Notes: generated by a model not told the origin, from the sequence alone. DNA of 14,606 nt from a bacterium (GCA_030432015.1 JAUIHJ010000111.1:1-14606); one strand, 5' to 3'; shown: positions 7,567-14,606, counted from the stretch's first letter. Numbers and translations are program-made.

Positions 7567-10500
7567 ATGTCCGCACTCACACGTCAAATTCGTTGCCGAA
7601 TCCGCAAGATTACCAGGAATAGAAAAAGGGGCTCCCGAACGCCTCGCCGACCGCTCATGGAGTCACTTGAGAAGCGCGAGCTTCTCGCGGCGGATGTGGG
7701 ACCGGTAGCGCCCACCAGCAAGTTTGCTGCCGATGAAGTGCAAGCCGAGATCAAAGGGGAGACACTGGTCATTCACGGCACCTCCAAGGCAGATGTCATT
7801 TCTGTCGCGCGGAGCAAGGATAACCAGCTTGTCGTGACGGCGAATGAATCATCCGTAGGTCGGTTTTCGCCGACAGAGATCACGGCTGTGGAGGTGATTG
7901 CTCATGATGGGAACGATTTTGTCGATTTGAGTGGCCTCAACGCTCGCTCGGGAACTCCGCCTATGCCAACTCGGATTTTAGGCGGCAATGGCGACGACAC
8001 TATCATCGGAGCCGGTGGACGCGACGCGATCTTTGGCGGTAACGGTAACGATCTGCTGTTCGGTCTGAAGGGGACGGACACGATTTATGGTGGAGCCGGG
8101 CGGGATGTGATCGATGTTCCGAGTGTGCCCGCGAGTGACATCGCCGGCGAATTGGTGCGAGCTCGTGCTTTCAGCGATCTCGTCAATCAACAAGGCGGCG
8201 TTGATGTTGACGCGATCATGCATCGTTTGGCTGGGGAAAGCGGCGGGAAAGACTTTTTTTCCTACTGCAGTCTGCACGACGCAGCGTCCCAACACCACGG
8301 CGAGTCTGACGCAGACTTTGACGAGCGGGCGCAACTTGCCTTCGCCGCCTATTGTTCAAGTGGATCTGACGTCGTCGAGGAGGATGCGGACCCGGAACAG
8401 CCCAATAAGGTCAATTACAAAAGAGGCGATTCGTCGTCAGATACGACTGACGTCAATATCGAAGGCCGTCTGGGCAACTCTGACAAGTATTTCGAGCGAG
8501 TGCTCCATGAAGTCGAATTCCGATTTCGCGATCACTACGGCTTACTTGTCAAGATCAACGAGGGGCTTCATCAGCCTGACGGCGAGTCAACGTATCTCAC
8601 GGCGTCCGCAGCGGCGGGACTGGCTGCTGAGCTGAGCGGCGGGCAGCTCGATGAAGCGGAACGAAGCCGGATCGATCGACTGTTGCGCGAACTGCTGACG
8701 AGCTTGCGTGACAATGCTTGGGACGCTGCGGGAAATCCCGTGCGTCATCCGGACATATATGTGTATGACCAACACGGTAAAGTCATCCGGACAGATCCTC
8801 TCGCGAAGGATGGATTTAATCAAATCGTCACGGCCATTCTATTTACGGAAGACGCAGAGCATGCCGACGAGGCAACGAAGGAAGCGGCTCGGAGTCTCTA
8901 CGACAAGTGGCACGGCTATCTCAAGGCGAACCAATGGCGAATGATGCGGGAACAGGCGTGGCAGGAGACGACGGCCACCGGCGGTCAAGTGGAAAGTCAA
9001 CTTTACGATTGGGTACGCGGTACGAAAGAAGAGCGACAAGTCGAGACGTGTCACGATAAAACCGTGGAGGGACGACCTTGCTACGAGTTGAAACAGAAGT
9101 CGCAGTCGAACGGCCCGGATGCCTATCTTCTTGCTCCGCACGAGCGCTATGCGTTCCTCCACGTGGGCGAGAAATTGGGACGCGTTGTGGATACGTCCCA
9201 CGTTTGGCAAAGTGTGCACGGCACTGTGCAGCAAATCGTGGCCGATTATGTGGCCGGCCTCGCACGTCAGGGAATCGTTGAAGTCCTAAAGCAGTTCGCG
9301 TACTCCGAACGTATCGAGACCCCGGTGCGACTTGGTAGTGTTGAGCTATTTGCCATTCGGTCTGAGTTCTCCGTAGGCGTCTCCGCCGAGCAAGGCAATG
9401 CCATTGCTGACGATGTTGCGGCCGCAATCCGAAAGACCATGCGCGGTGCTGACCTCGCGGCTTCTCAATCGCTGGACCTTCTGCCCTTGGCCGTTGAACG
9501 AGTGTCGAGTGCCTTGCCCGAGGAAATGTCGTCCGGTCCTTGGCGAAAGATTTTGGAGGAAGGGCTGCGACAAACCATTCCTGTTCTCAGCGGCAACGTT
9601 TGGGAAGCGGGGGCCTTCCTACTTGCCTTGCTGGCGATGCGTTCCGACGGCCAGAAGCTGCTTGTCGGTGCATCAGGCCCCGGCGGTCCCAACCTGGTGA
9701 TCTTTGGTGGGCCGTCAGGAAACGTCGACTTCACCGATGCCAAACCATATGTCGTTGGTTACGCGGCTTGGGCCTTCTTGACCGAGTTGGACGTTCGACC
9801 GGAGATGCGTGGCATCCTGCGACCCTTCATTGCAGATTTTTACCGCTACATGCAAGGTTCGATGAACAACGACAATGGACTGTGGGCCCATGCTGCTTTG
9901 GACGCAGTCGCTGTCGCGGAGCAAGTTCGCAAATTCCAGCTTCAACATCCTGATACATGGGAAAGCTTCTCCCTGCACGACGATCGTGAATTTTGGACGA
10001 AGCCAGCAGGTAGCAATCGCTTTCCCCGTGTCGACTACCTTGCGTTGCGAGGTTTGAATGCCAGAGGTCTCCCGGAAAGTAACGCGGACGCGGTTGAACG
10101 CTGGACCGACCAACTCCGCGATTTGGGCAAAGACCGGGCAGCGAGACTAGCAGACTCGGTTGAGAATGCCTTCGAGTCCGTTCGGAAAATTGCGGATCAC
10201 TTGAAAACACTCACGCCGGCAACGCACGGCGAAATTCTTGCCAAGCTCAAGGTGCACGACACGGTTCGTGTGTTGAGCCACTACACGGAATCACAGATGT
10301 TCGACGTGCTTGCTGAAATGGACGTTGACCGTGCCGCTGAGGTTTTTTGGAAATGCACGGGAGAAAATATTGGGCGATTCGCACAGGGGATGTCGCGGTT
10401 GGGCGAGCCGGTCGAAGCCATCGCTGGGAGATTGATCAATCAACTGGGGCAATCGTTGTCGCCGGTCATCGTCTCCCTGCACGAAGAGTTCGGTACGAGT

Positions 10501-11790
10501 TTCGTCCAGCTAGCGCGCATCATGCGAAATGAACTAGGGCGAAGCTATCGCGAAATCGCCAAGGTATTGGCTCACGACATCGGCAGCTCACTTGTAGATA
10601 CTGCTGGAGCCTTGCTAGATGTCGGTGCTAAGGTCGAATCGATCGTCAACATCCTTGCCGATGAGCTTGATGCCACGCCCCGCAAGATTGCTGATGTCCT
10701 CTTGAAGCTTGGATTGGGTTTCAGGCAGTTTGCGGAATTGTTGTCGGCGGGCGACATTGACTTGTCGATCAGTATGCTTGGCAGTCTGAATCAGGCAGAA
10801 CTGCGGCGCGTCGCTCCACATCTGTCATTGAGCATGCAGACACTGGCCGCCGCAAGATTGAGCAGCGGCCAGGCGGAAGTTTTGCTATCCGCTCTTTCGT
10901 CGAAACGCGTGCTCTACATCGTCAACCGTCTCGAAGTCGATATGGCGCGACGACTGGTGGCGAATCACGTTTCCGCGACCAAGGTCGACTATGTCTTTCG
11001 CCATCTCGGACCCAAAAAACTCGGTGAGATTGTGCGAGGCCTATCGCCCGGAAAAGCCTCGCATATCGCAAGTCATTTTCTCAAAGGCGACACCATTCAC
11101 AACATGTTTCGGCAAATGAGCCCCGGGCAAACGCGTGCGGTTTTGAAGGCAATGCGAGTGAAGTATCTGAGCAAGGTAGCGAATCGCCTAACGTTGAAGC
11201 AACAAGTGTACGCGGTGAAAAAGTTGAGCGGCACCCACGCCAAGAAATTCTTCCAAGCTCTCTCGCCGAAGCGAACACTGTACGTGATTGGACGACTGAA
11301 CACTTCACAGGCTCGCGATGCCTTTAAGAAGTGGATTACCGTCCGCGACGCGGACTATGTGCTGGAACATCTGCACTGGAAGAAACTGGGGGCGATCGTG
11401 TCCGGGTTGTCCGTCGGCCAAGCCTCTTGGTGGGCGCGGCGCGTCGACGGAAAAGCGATCACACGCATGTTCGATCACATGGGCCACAAAATGGCGGGCC
11501 AGGTGATGGATCGCCTGAATGGTGGCCGACTCCTTTCTGCCACGAAGGCCTTCAATCATCGAGAACTCGCCCGCGTCATGAAGTACACGCGAGACGACAC
11601 AATGAGCGAAATCTTCCGAGTGATCGACGCCCGAACATCGGGCCGAGTCATGAACAACTTCTCGATAGGCATGAAGAAGCATGTGAAGAAATACGTTAAC
11701 GCGCAGCACATCCAGAAAGGTGCTTCGCATTGGGATATCGCCACCAAAAAGCTTATTGGCCGCCGCGTCCGCACCGTGCGATTTTGGTAG
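7567..11790 (+). CDS. Large RTX-type planctomycete surface protein with helical-repeat C-terminal half
   Basis: The start ATG has GGAG 8 bases upstream (7555-7558). The N-terminus is long and Arg/Lys-rich, then reads LEKRELLAAD (residues 34-43), the export signal of planctomycete extracellular proteins. Five RTX nonapeptides (residues 139-183, e.g. GGNGDDTII) should bind calcium after export. Residues about 185-860 match no family I recognise. They contain a few Cys and GLLVK/DNGLWAHA segments that could come from an alpha-helical toroid enzyme, which is speculation. Residues 940-1056 are eight tandem units of 14-15 residues. Residues about 1110-1325 contain a region repeated at a 122-residue period, with a look distantly like MgtE/FliG helical repeats. 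The C-terminus is basic and ends VRFW. The protein probably acts at the cell surface or in the matrix, in adhesion or as a binding scaffold. Likely in one transcription unit with the secreted-protein gene upstream. Confidence 0.88.
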   Translation: MSALTRQIRCRIRKITRNRKRGSRTPRRPLMESLEKRELLAADVGPVAPTSKFAADEVQAEIKGETLVIHGTSKADVISVARSKDNQLVVTANESSVGRFSPTEITAVEVIAHDGNDFVDLSGLNARSGTPPMPTRILGGNGDDTIIGAGGRDAIFGGNGNDLLFGLKGTDTIYGGAGRDVIDVPSVPASDIAGELVRARAFSDLVNQQGGVDVDAIMHRLAGESGGKDFFSYCSLHDAASQHHGESDADFDERAQLAFAAYCSSGSDVVEEDADPEQPNKVNYKRGDSSSDTTDVNIEGRLGNSDKYFERVLHEVEFRFRDHYGLLVKINEGLHQPDGESTYLTASAAAGLAAELSGGQLDEAERSRIDRLLRELLTSLRDNAWDAAGNPVRHPDIYVYDQHGKVIRTDPLAKDGFNQIVTAILFTEDAEHADEATKEAARSLYDKWHGYLKANQWRMMREQAWQETTATGGQVESQLYDWVRGTKEERQVETCHDKTVEGRPCYELKQKSQSNGPDAYLLAPHERYAFLHVGEKLGRVVDTSHVWQSVHGTVQQIVADYVAGLARQGIVEVLKQFAYSERIETPVRLGSVELFAIRSEFSVGVSAEQGNAIADDVAAAIRKTMRGADLAASQSLDLLPLAVERVSSALPEEMSSGPWRKILEEGLRQTIPVLSGNVWEAGAFLLALLAMRSDGQKLLVGASGPGGPNLVIFGGPSGNVDFTDAKPYVVGYAAWAFLTELDVRPEMRGILRPFIADFYRYMQGSMNNDNGLWAHAALDAVAVAEQVRKFQLQHPDTWESFSLHDDREFWTKPAGSNRFPRVDYLALRGLNARGLPESNADAVERWTDQLRDLGKDRAARLADSVENAFESVRKIADHLKTLTPATHGEILAKLKVHDTVRVLSHYTESQMFDVLAEMDVDRAAEVFWKCTGENIGRFAQGMSRLGEPVEAIAGRLINQLGQSLSPVIVSLHEEFGTSFVQLARIMRNELGRSYREIAKVLAHDIGSSLVDTAGALLDVGAKVESIVNILADELDATPRKIADVLLKLGLGFRQFAELLSAGDIDLSISMLGSLNQAELRRVAPHLSLSMQTLAAARLSSGQAEVLLSALSSKRVLYIVNRLEVDMARRLVANHVSATKVDYVFRHLGPKKLGEIVRGLSPGKASHIASHFLKGDTIHNMFRQMSPGQTRAVLKAMRVKYLSKVANRLTLKQQVYAVKKLSGTHAKKFFQALSPKRTLYVIGRLNTSQARDAFKKWITVRDADYVLEHLHWKKLGAIVSGLSVGQASWWARRVDGKAITRMFDHMGHKMAGQVMDRLNGGRLLSATKAFNHRELARVMKYTRDDTMSEIFRVIDARTSGRVMNNFSIGMKKHVKKYVNAQHIQKGASHWDIATKKLIGRRVRTVRFW
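7981..8115 (+). repeat. Five RTX (hemolysin-type) calcium-binding nonapeptides
   Basis: GGNGDDTII, GAGGRDAIF, GGNGNDLLF, GLKGTDTIY and GGAGRDVID follow one another with no spacer, 45 residues in all. They match the GGxGxDxux consensus, which forms a calcium-bound parallel beta roll. Five copies are few for an RTX protein. Confidence 0.85.
10384..10734 (+). repeat. Eight tandem ~15-residue helical units in the surface protein
   Basis: The 117 residues divide exactly into units of 14 or 15: QGMSRLGEPVEAIA, GRLINQLGQSLSPVI, VSLHEEFGTSFVQLA, RIMRNELGRSYREIA, KVLAHDIGSSLVDTA, GALLDVGAKVESIV, NILADELDATPRKIA, DVLLKLGLGFRQFA. The shared pattern is roughly uuxxxuGxxxxxua, where u is hydrophobic. This fits one helix per unit and a right-handed helical solenoid. 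Confidence 0.75.
10894..11560 (+). repeat. Helical region duplicated at a 122-residue period
   Basis: LSSKRVLYIVNRL (residue 1110) recurs as LSPKRTLYVIGRL (residue 1232). VDYVFRHLGPKKLGEIVRGLS (residue 1140) recurs as ADYVLEHLHWKKLGAIVSGLS (residue 1262). MFRQMS recurs as MFDHMG at the same spacing. The copies have diverged clearly, and short hydrophobic helix units run inside each. Confidence 0.75.
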
Positions 11791-11816
11791 ACGCGGTTGT
11801 CACTTTAGACCGCGTC
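11790..11816 (+). terminator. Hairpin beginning at the stop codon of the surface-protein gene
   Basis: Perfect 8-bp arms (gacgcggt at 11790-11797, accgcgtc at 11809-11816) flank an 11-base loop and start on the last base of the TAG. The position suits a terminator, but no U tract follows. It may instead protect the 3' end. Confidence 0.4.
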
Positions 11817-11946
11817 GCGACTCAAATTGCGATCACCCCAGGCCAAGGGACCGGAAGACTCGGCGAAAACAATCCTAAATGGCCGAGCGCGATTCAGCTG
11901 GAAATCGGCATCCAACCCGTCACCCGATTGAAGATAGCGTTGAGCA

Positions 11947-12019
11947 GCATCCTGTGGCACCGGTTCTGGGAGTTAGTTAAGGGGGCATTCTCATCTAACG
12001 CCGAATCGCCACAGGATGC
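11947..12019. repeat. 73-nt bulged hairpin with perfect 12-bp outer arms
   Basis: gcatcctgtggc (11947-11958) pairs perfectly with gccacaggatgc (12008-12019). Inside, 11962-11966 can pair with 12003-12007 (one G-U), and gttag (11972-11976) with ctaac (11995-11999). Nested pairing of this kind suggests a conserved structure, either a terminator on one strand or part of a small repeated element. Confidence 0.5.
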
Positions 12020-12052
12020 GATCCTACTTGACCATTTGATGCGTGCAGGCTT

Positions 12053-12120
12053 CGTCGTCCTTCCATCCGTCGGCTCCCCCCCGGGCGCAGCGCATGGCCC
12101 CGACGGATGAAAGGACGACG
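12053..12120. repeat. Strong hairpin: 21-bp arms with one mismatch, 26-nt loop
   Basis: The left arm 12053-12073 and right arm 12100-12120 are reverse complements at 20 of 21 positions; the loop 12074-12099 begins with a C-rich run. The stem is much longer than needed for termination. It lies 33 bases beyond the 11947-12019 hairpin, between convergent genes. It could be a bidirectional terminator, a REP/MITE-like element or the remains of a mobile-element end. Confidence 0.6.
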
Positions 12121-12172
12121 TAGTCGGGGGCAATTGCTATAACGCCAAAATCACAAGACAAGCTTTGTTGCT

Positions 12173-12208
12173 CTGAGTCGCGAAGGGCACTTACATCTCG
12201 CAACTCAG
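12173..12208 (-). terminator. Hairpin downstream of the sigma-factor operon, possible terminator
   Basis: Arms 12173-12183 and 12198-12208 pair at 10 of 11 positions around a 14-base loop, 68 bases past the sigma-factor stop codon on the minus strand. The sequence after it on that strand is not T-rich, so this is tentative. Confidence 0.3.
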
Positions 12209-12275
12209 CCCAAATCGGCCCACAATTCGTTCAGAAGAACCGAAACAAAACGCGTCAGACGGTTTGTCAGGTGAC

Positions 12276-13511
12276 TTAAACCGACTCAGTCGATGCGATT
12301 TTGCTACGGAGAAAACGACGTTCTGGTTCCAGCCTGGCAAGCGACAGGGCCCGCTCAAATGCGAGTTTGGCTTGATCATGCTTTTCGAGTCTCCGCAGGA
12401 ATTCGCCTCGGGCGGAATGGGCCAGATAGTAATCCTGTAAGTCACCGCGATCCAAAATCGAGTCGATGATGGCCAGGCCGGAAGCAGTGTCGTCTCGCAT
12501 GGCGATCGCGACGGCTCGGTTGAGTTCGACGACGGGGGACGCGTCTGCTCGAAACAAGACATCGTACAAAGCAACGATTTGCGTCCAGTCGGTTTCACTC
12601 GCCACGGTTGCTTCGGCGTGCACGGCGGAGATCGCGGCCTGGATGGAGTAAACTCCAAAACGGCGGCAACGAAGGGCTTGTTCCACCAGACGGCTACCTT
12701 CGGCGATGAATTCCTGATTCCAAAGCGTGCGATCCTGGTCCTCCAGCAGGACAATGTCGCCATCGGCATTCATGCGCGCCTCGCGGCGTGATTCATGAAG
12801 CAGCATCAACGCCAGCAGGCCCACGGCTTCCGGGTCAGGAAGCAACTCGACCAACAGGCGAGCCAAACGAATGGCTTCGTCGGAAAGATCGGCCCGAGTC
12901 AGGCTTTCTCCGCTCGAAGACGAATAGCCCTCGTTAAAAACCAGATAGATCACGGACAGCACGGGCTCAAGTCGCGACGGCAGATCATTCAACGATGGAA
13001 TGTTGTAGGGAATTCGAGCATCGCGAATCTTTGCCTTACCGCGCACAATGCGCTGAGCCATCGTCGAGGGTGCGATCAAAAATGCTCGTGCAATCTCTTC
13101 CGTTGTCAGCCCGCAGACTTCGCGCAGCGTCAGCGGAACCTGGACTTTCGGGTCGATCGCAGGGTGGCAACACGTGAAGATCAACCGCAGGCGATCGTCT
13201 TCGATATCCTGCTGCGCCATTGAGTGATTGGCGGCTTCAATTTCCGAAAGCCGACGACTCAGTTCCGGTTGCAGGTCATTCAGTTTGGCTCGTCGACGCA
13301 ACGTGTCCACCGCCTTGAATCGTCCCGTCGAGACCAGCCACGATTTCGGGTTGTCCGGCATCCCTTGCTGCGGCCACTGTTGCATGGCGGCAGCGAAAGC
13401 TTCGTGAGTCGCTTCTTCCGCGAGGTCGAAATCGCCCAGCAAACGAATCAACGTCGCAAATACCTTGCGAGATTCATTGCGGTAAAGTTCTTCGATTTCA
13501 GCGGAATGCAT
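12276..13511 (-). CDS. ECF42-type RNA polymerase sigma factor with C-terminal extension
   Basis: I chose the ATG at 13511, giving 411 residues. The frame is open further upstream, but that part is antisense to the DGPF gene's C-terminal codons and lacks sigma-like sequence. Region sigma-2 (residues about 5-75) includes LAEEATHEAFAAA and PKSWLVSTGRFKAVDTLRRR. Sigma-4 (about 108-165) includes LRLIFTCCHPAI, the TTEEIARAFLIAPSTMAQRIVRGKAKIR helix-turn-helix, and leads into the DUF6596-like part (about 185-285, VIYLVFNEGY, LMLLHESRR). The end has SPVVELNRAVAIA and a TPR-like helix pair. This layout and length of about 410 fit ECF42. Family members are known to depend on the C-terminal extension rather than on a classical anti-sigma factor. 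The start is 7 bases past the DGPF stop codon, so the two are almost certainly co-translated. Confidence 0.92.
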   Translation of the reverse strand: MHSAEIEELYRNESRKVFATLIRLLGDFDLAEEATHEAFAAAMQQWPQQGMPDNPKSWLVSTGRFKAVDTLRRRAKLNDLQPELSRRLSEIEAANHSMAQQDIEDDRLRLIFTCCHPAIDPKVQVPLTLREVCGLTTEEIARAFLIAPSTMAQRIVRGKAKIRDARIPYNIPSLNDLPSRLEPVLSVIYLVFNEGYSSSSGESLTRADLSDEAIRLARLLVELLPDPEAVGLLALMLLHESRREARMNADGDIVLLEDQDRTLWNQEFIAEGSRLVEQALRCRRFGVYSIQAAISAVHAEATVASETDWTQIVALYDVLFRADASPVVELNRAVAIAMRDDTASGLAIIDSILDRGDLQDYYLAHSARGEFLRRLEKHDQAKLAFERALSLARLEPERRFLRSKIASTESV

Positions 13512-13518
13512 TCGAGAC

Positions 13519-13869
13519 CTACGGCAATCCGGGCAGTTCGACGATTGGGCGAATATCCGTGGTGCCGCGAGTGGTACCGGGAATTTTCTCTGCGACCGCA
13601 ATGGCTTCTTCGAGGTTGGCGACGTCGATTAGAAAGTAGCCCGCGAGTTGTTCCTTCGTTTCCGCGAAGGGACCGTCGCATATCGTACATTGCCCGCCGC
13701 GGACTTTGACACAGTTCGCCATTGAGGCCGGATGCATGGGAGCCGCTCCCAAGGACTGCTCTCGGTCGTTGAACTGGTGGCAGGGTTGCACGGACTCATC
13801 GCACGCGACGTCCAGATCATCCGGCGACCAGACGTCTTCTTCGGAATAGATCAGCAAACTGTACTTCAT
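13519..13869 (-). CDS. DGPF (YCII-related) domain protein
   Basis: The 116-residue protein starts MKYSLLIYSEE and carries the hallmark DGPFAETKEQLAGYF, with DGPF at residues 65-68, followed by a helix and a C-terminal IRPIVELP strand. Length and order match the YCII/DGPF family, small ferredoxin-like-fold proteins of uncertain biochemical role. A good ribosome site (AAGGGAG) lies about 8 bases before the ATG. It sits 18 bases after the PhnB-like gene and 7 before the sigma gene. Pairing of DGPF proteins with ECF42 sigma factors is a recorded genomic association. Such proteins are thought to be targets or partners of the sigma factor, which cannot be read from the sequence. Confidence 0.92.
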   Translation of the reverse strand: MKYSLLIYSEEDVWSPDDLDVACDESVQPCHQFNDREQSLGAAPMHPASMANCVKVRGGQCTICDGPFAETKEQLAGYFLIDVANLEEAIAVAEKIPGTTRGTTDIRPIVELPGLP

Positions 13870-13887
13870 GTTGGCTCCCTTGCTGCC

Positions 13888-14361
13888 CTATTCGCCTGCT
13901 TCAAACGCATTCTGCAATGTGGCGATATCCAGCTTCTTCATCTGCCAAAGCGCCTCAAACATGCGTTGAAGATTCTCCGGTTTGTCGCTGTCAATCCATT
14001 GTTCGAGTTGTGCCGGCACGATCTGCCAACACATGCCGAACTTATCTTTTAGCCAACCGCAGGCCATTTCGCTGCCACCGCCAGCGAGCAGGCTTTCCCA
14101 AAGTCGATCGATCTCATCCTGATCATCACAAGTCACGCAGAGAGAAAATGCCTCCGTGAACTGCCAGTCCTGTCCAGCGTTCAGGGCGACAAAATGCAGG
14201 CCGCACAATTCAAATCCGACCGTCAGAACTGATTTATTGTCCGGTGCGCGGACGATGCGATTGATCTCTGAATCTGGGAGCACCGAAACATAGAACTCGG
14301 CTGCTTCATGGGCTTGATTCTTGTACGTCAGAAACGGAGTGATTCGTTGTTTGAGTTGCAT
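13888..14361 (-). CDS. VOC-superfamily protein, PhnB-like
   Basis: The 157-residue protein opens MQLKQRITPFLTYKNQAHEAAEFYVSVL, the first beta-alpha-beta unit of PhnB-like (3-dmu-9_3-mt) VOC proteins. It continues with FELCGLHFVALNAG and CVTCDDQDEIDRLWESL, then GWLKDKFGMCWQIVP near residue 110, all in the usual order. Family members have no agreed reaction; annotations as methyltransferase are historical. The start ATG has only a weak AGG upstream, but the next gene's stop codon lies 9 bases away, fitting translational coupling. It belongs to the sigma-factor operon, where VOC proteins commonly travel with DGPF proteins. Confidence 0.9.
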   Translation of the reverse strand: MQLKQRITPFLTYKNQAHEAAEFYVSVLPDSEINRIVRAPDNKSVLTVGFELCGLHFVALNAGQDWQFTEAFSLCVTCDDQDEIDRLWESLLAGGGSEMACGWLKDKFGMCWQIVPAQLEQWIDSDKPENLQRMFEALWQMKKLDIATLQNAFEAGE

Positions 14362-14370
14362 GGTGAATGC

Positions 14371-14606
14371 CTATACCAGGGAGTGAAGACCAAACATGTT
14401 TCCTTCGGTGTCAGTCGCCAGAGTGATGAATCCGTACTGGCCAATCGACATTTTCGGTTTAAAGATCTTCCCACCGGCCGCTTCTATCCGCGATGCCTCG
14501 TTCGCACAGTCTTCGCATGAAAAGTAGACCAGGGTTCCTAATCCGCCCGATGCGCAGCCTTCTGCTTTTGCCAGGGCACCCGACGCCCCAGACGCCTCCA
14601 TGTCCA
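14371..14606 (-). CDS. VOC/glyoxalase-family protein, 5' part cut by the right window edge
   Basis: The frame is open to the window edge, so the N-terminal half is missing; the ATG at 14601 is not a likely start. The visible part of about 77 residues has LVYFSCEDCANEASRIEAAGGKIFKPK followed by GFITLATDTEGNMFGLHS. This is the second beta-alpha-beta-beta unit of glyoxalase/bleomycin-resistance proteins, with the usual DTEGN and GLHS ending. The Glu in DTEGN corresponds to a common metal ligand in the fold. The product is probably a small cytoplasmic enzyme of unknown substrate. It is the first gene of the visible minus-strand operon, 9 bases before the PhnB-like gene; the operon promoter lies outside the window. 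Confidence 0.85.
   Translation of the reverse strand, partial: DMEASGASGALAKAEGCASGGLGTLVYFSCEDCANEASRIEAAGGKIFKPKMSIGQYGFITLATDTEGNMFGLHSLV

Noticed and set aside
11730..12110. Plus-strand 126-codon frame between the surface protein and the sigma gene, and the opposite 79-codon frame
   Set aside because: The first overlaps the end of the surface-protein gene, and both cross the strong hairpins. The composition follows the inverted repeats rather than a protein.
12191..12769. Second minus-strand frame overlapping the sigma factor's 3' part
   Set aside because: It is a frame-shifted shadow of the ECF42 C-terminal extension, with Pro/Ser-rich translation and no motif.
13512..13601. Upstream start for the sigma factor at 13601
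   Set aside because: It would overlap the DGPF coding end by about 80 bases and adds 30 residues unrelated to sigma region 2. The ATG at 13511 gives the usual N-terminus.
13224..13709. Plus-strand 161-codon frame opposite the sigma and DGPF genes
   Set aside because: It is antisense to two clearly recognised genes, and the translation is Arg-rich and unlike any family.

Overview
The window looks like chromosomal DNA of a planctomycete (Planctomycetota, probably Pirellulales-like). The main evidence is a Ser/Thr kinase with the N-terminal layout usual in that phylum (ESPSAEDLC block, then a short regulatory stretch leading into GQGGMG and a DMG activation-loop motif). A second marker is a very large exported protein carrying the planctomycete surface-protein signal LEKRELLAAD. 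Giant repeat-rich surface proteins and moderately GC-rich DNA fit as well. I see no rRNA, tRNA, CRISPR array, transposase or plasmid gene.

Left part (1-5680, + strand): a transmembrane Ser/Thr protein kinase, cut by the left window edge, runs through a membrane helix into a huge extracytoplasmic part made of alternating leucine-rich-repeat (LRR) and concanavalin/LamG-like modules. The reading frame breaks at a run of seven A (1570-1576). The kinase frame stops at 1611, while the repeat modules continue in the +1 frame to 5680. Internal paralogous modules show that both halves were one protein of at least 1,892 residues.

Middle (5681-11790, + strand): after a 514-bp non-coding spacer come two exported-protein genes 94 bp apart. 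The first encodes a 425-residue secreted protein with two gapless 86-residue beta-domain copies joined by a Pro/Thr linker. The second encodes a 1,407-residue surface protein. It has the planctomycete export signal, exactly five RTX-type calcium-binding nonapeptides, a large unrecognised middle region, eight tandem helical units of about 15 residues, and a 122-residue-period duplicated helical region.

Spacer 11791-12275 lies between convergent genes and holds several strong inverted repeats, including a 21-bp-arm hairpin and a 73-nt bulged hairpin. It may be a terminator region or a small repeated element.

Right part (12276-14606, - strand): a tight operon, in transcription order: a VOC-family protein cut by the right edge, a PhnB-like VOC protein, a DGPF/YCII protein, and an ECF42-type sigma factor with a C-terminal extension. 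The pairing of DGPF proteins with ECF42 sigma factors is known from other bacteria. The operon has its own regulatory logic and appears unrelated to the surface-protein genes. No complete new defence or biosynthetic system is evident. The most unusual items are the frame break in the giant receptor kinase, the helical-repeat architecture of the 1,407-residue surface protein, and the structured convergent spacer.
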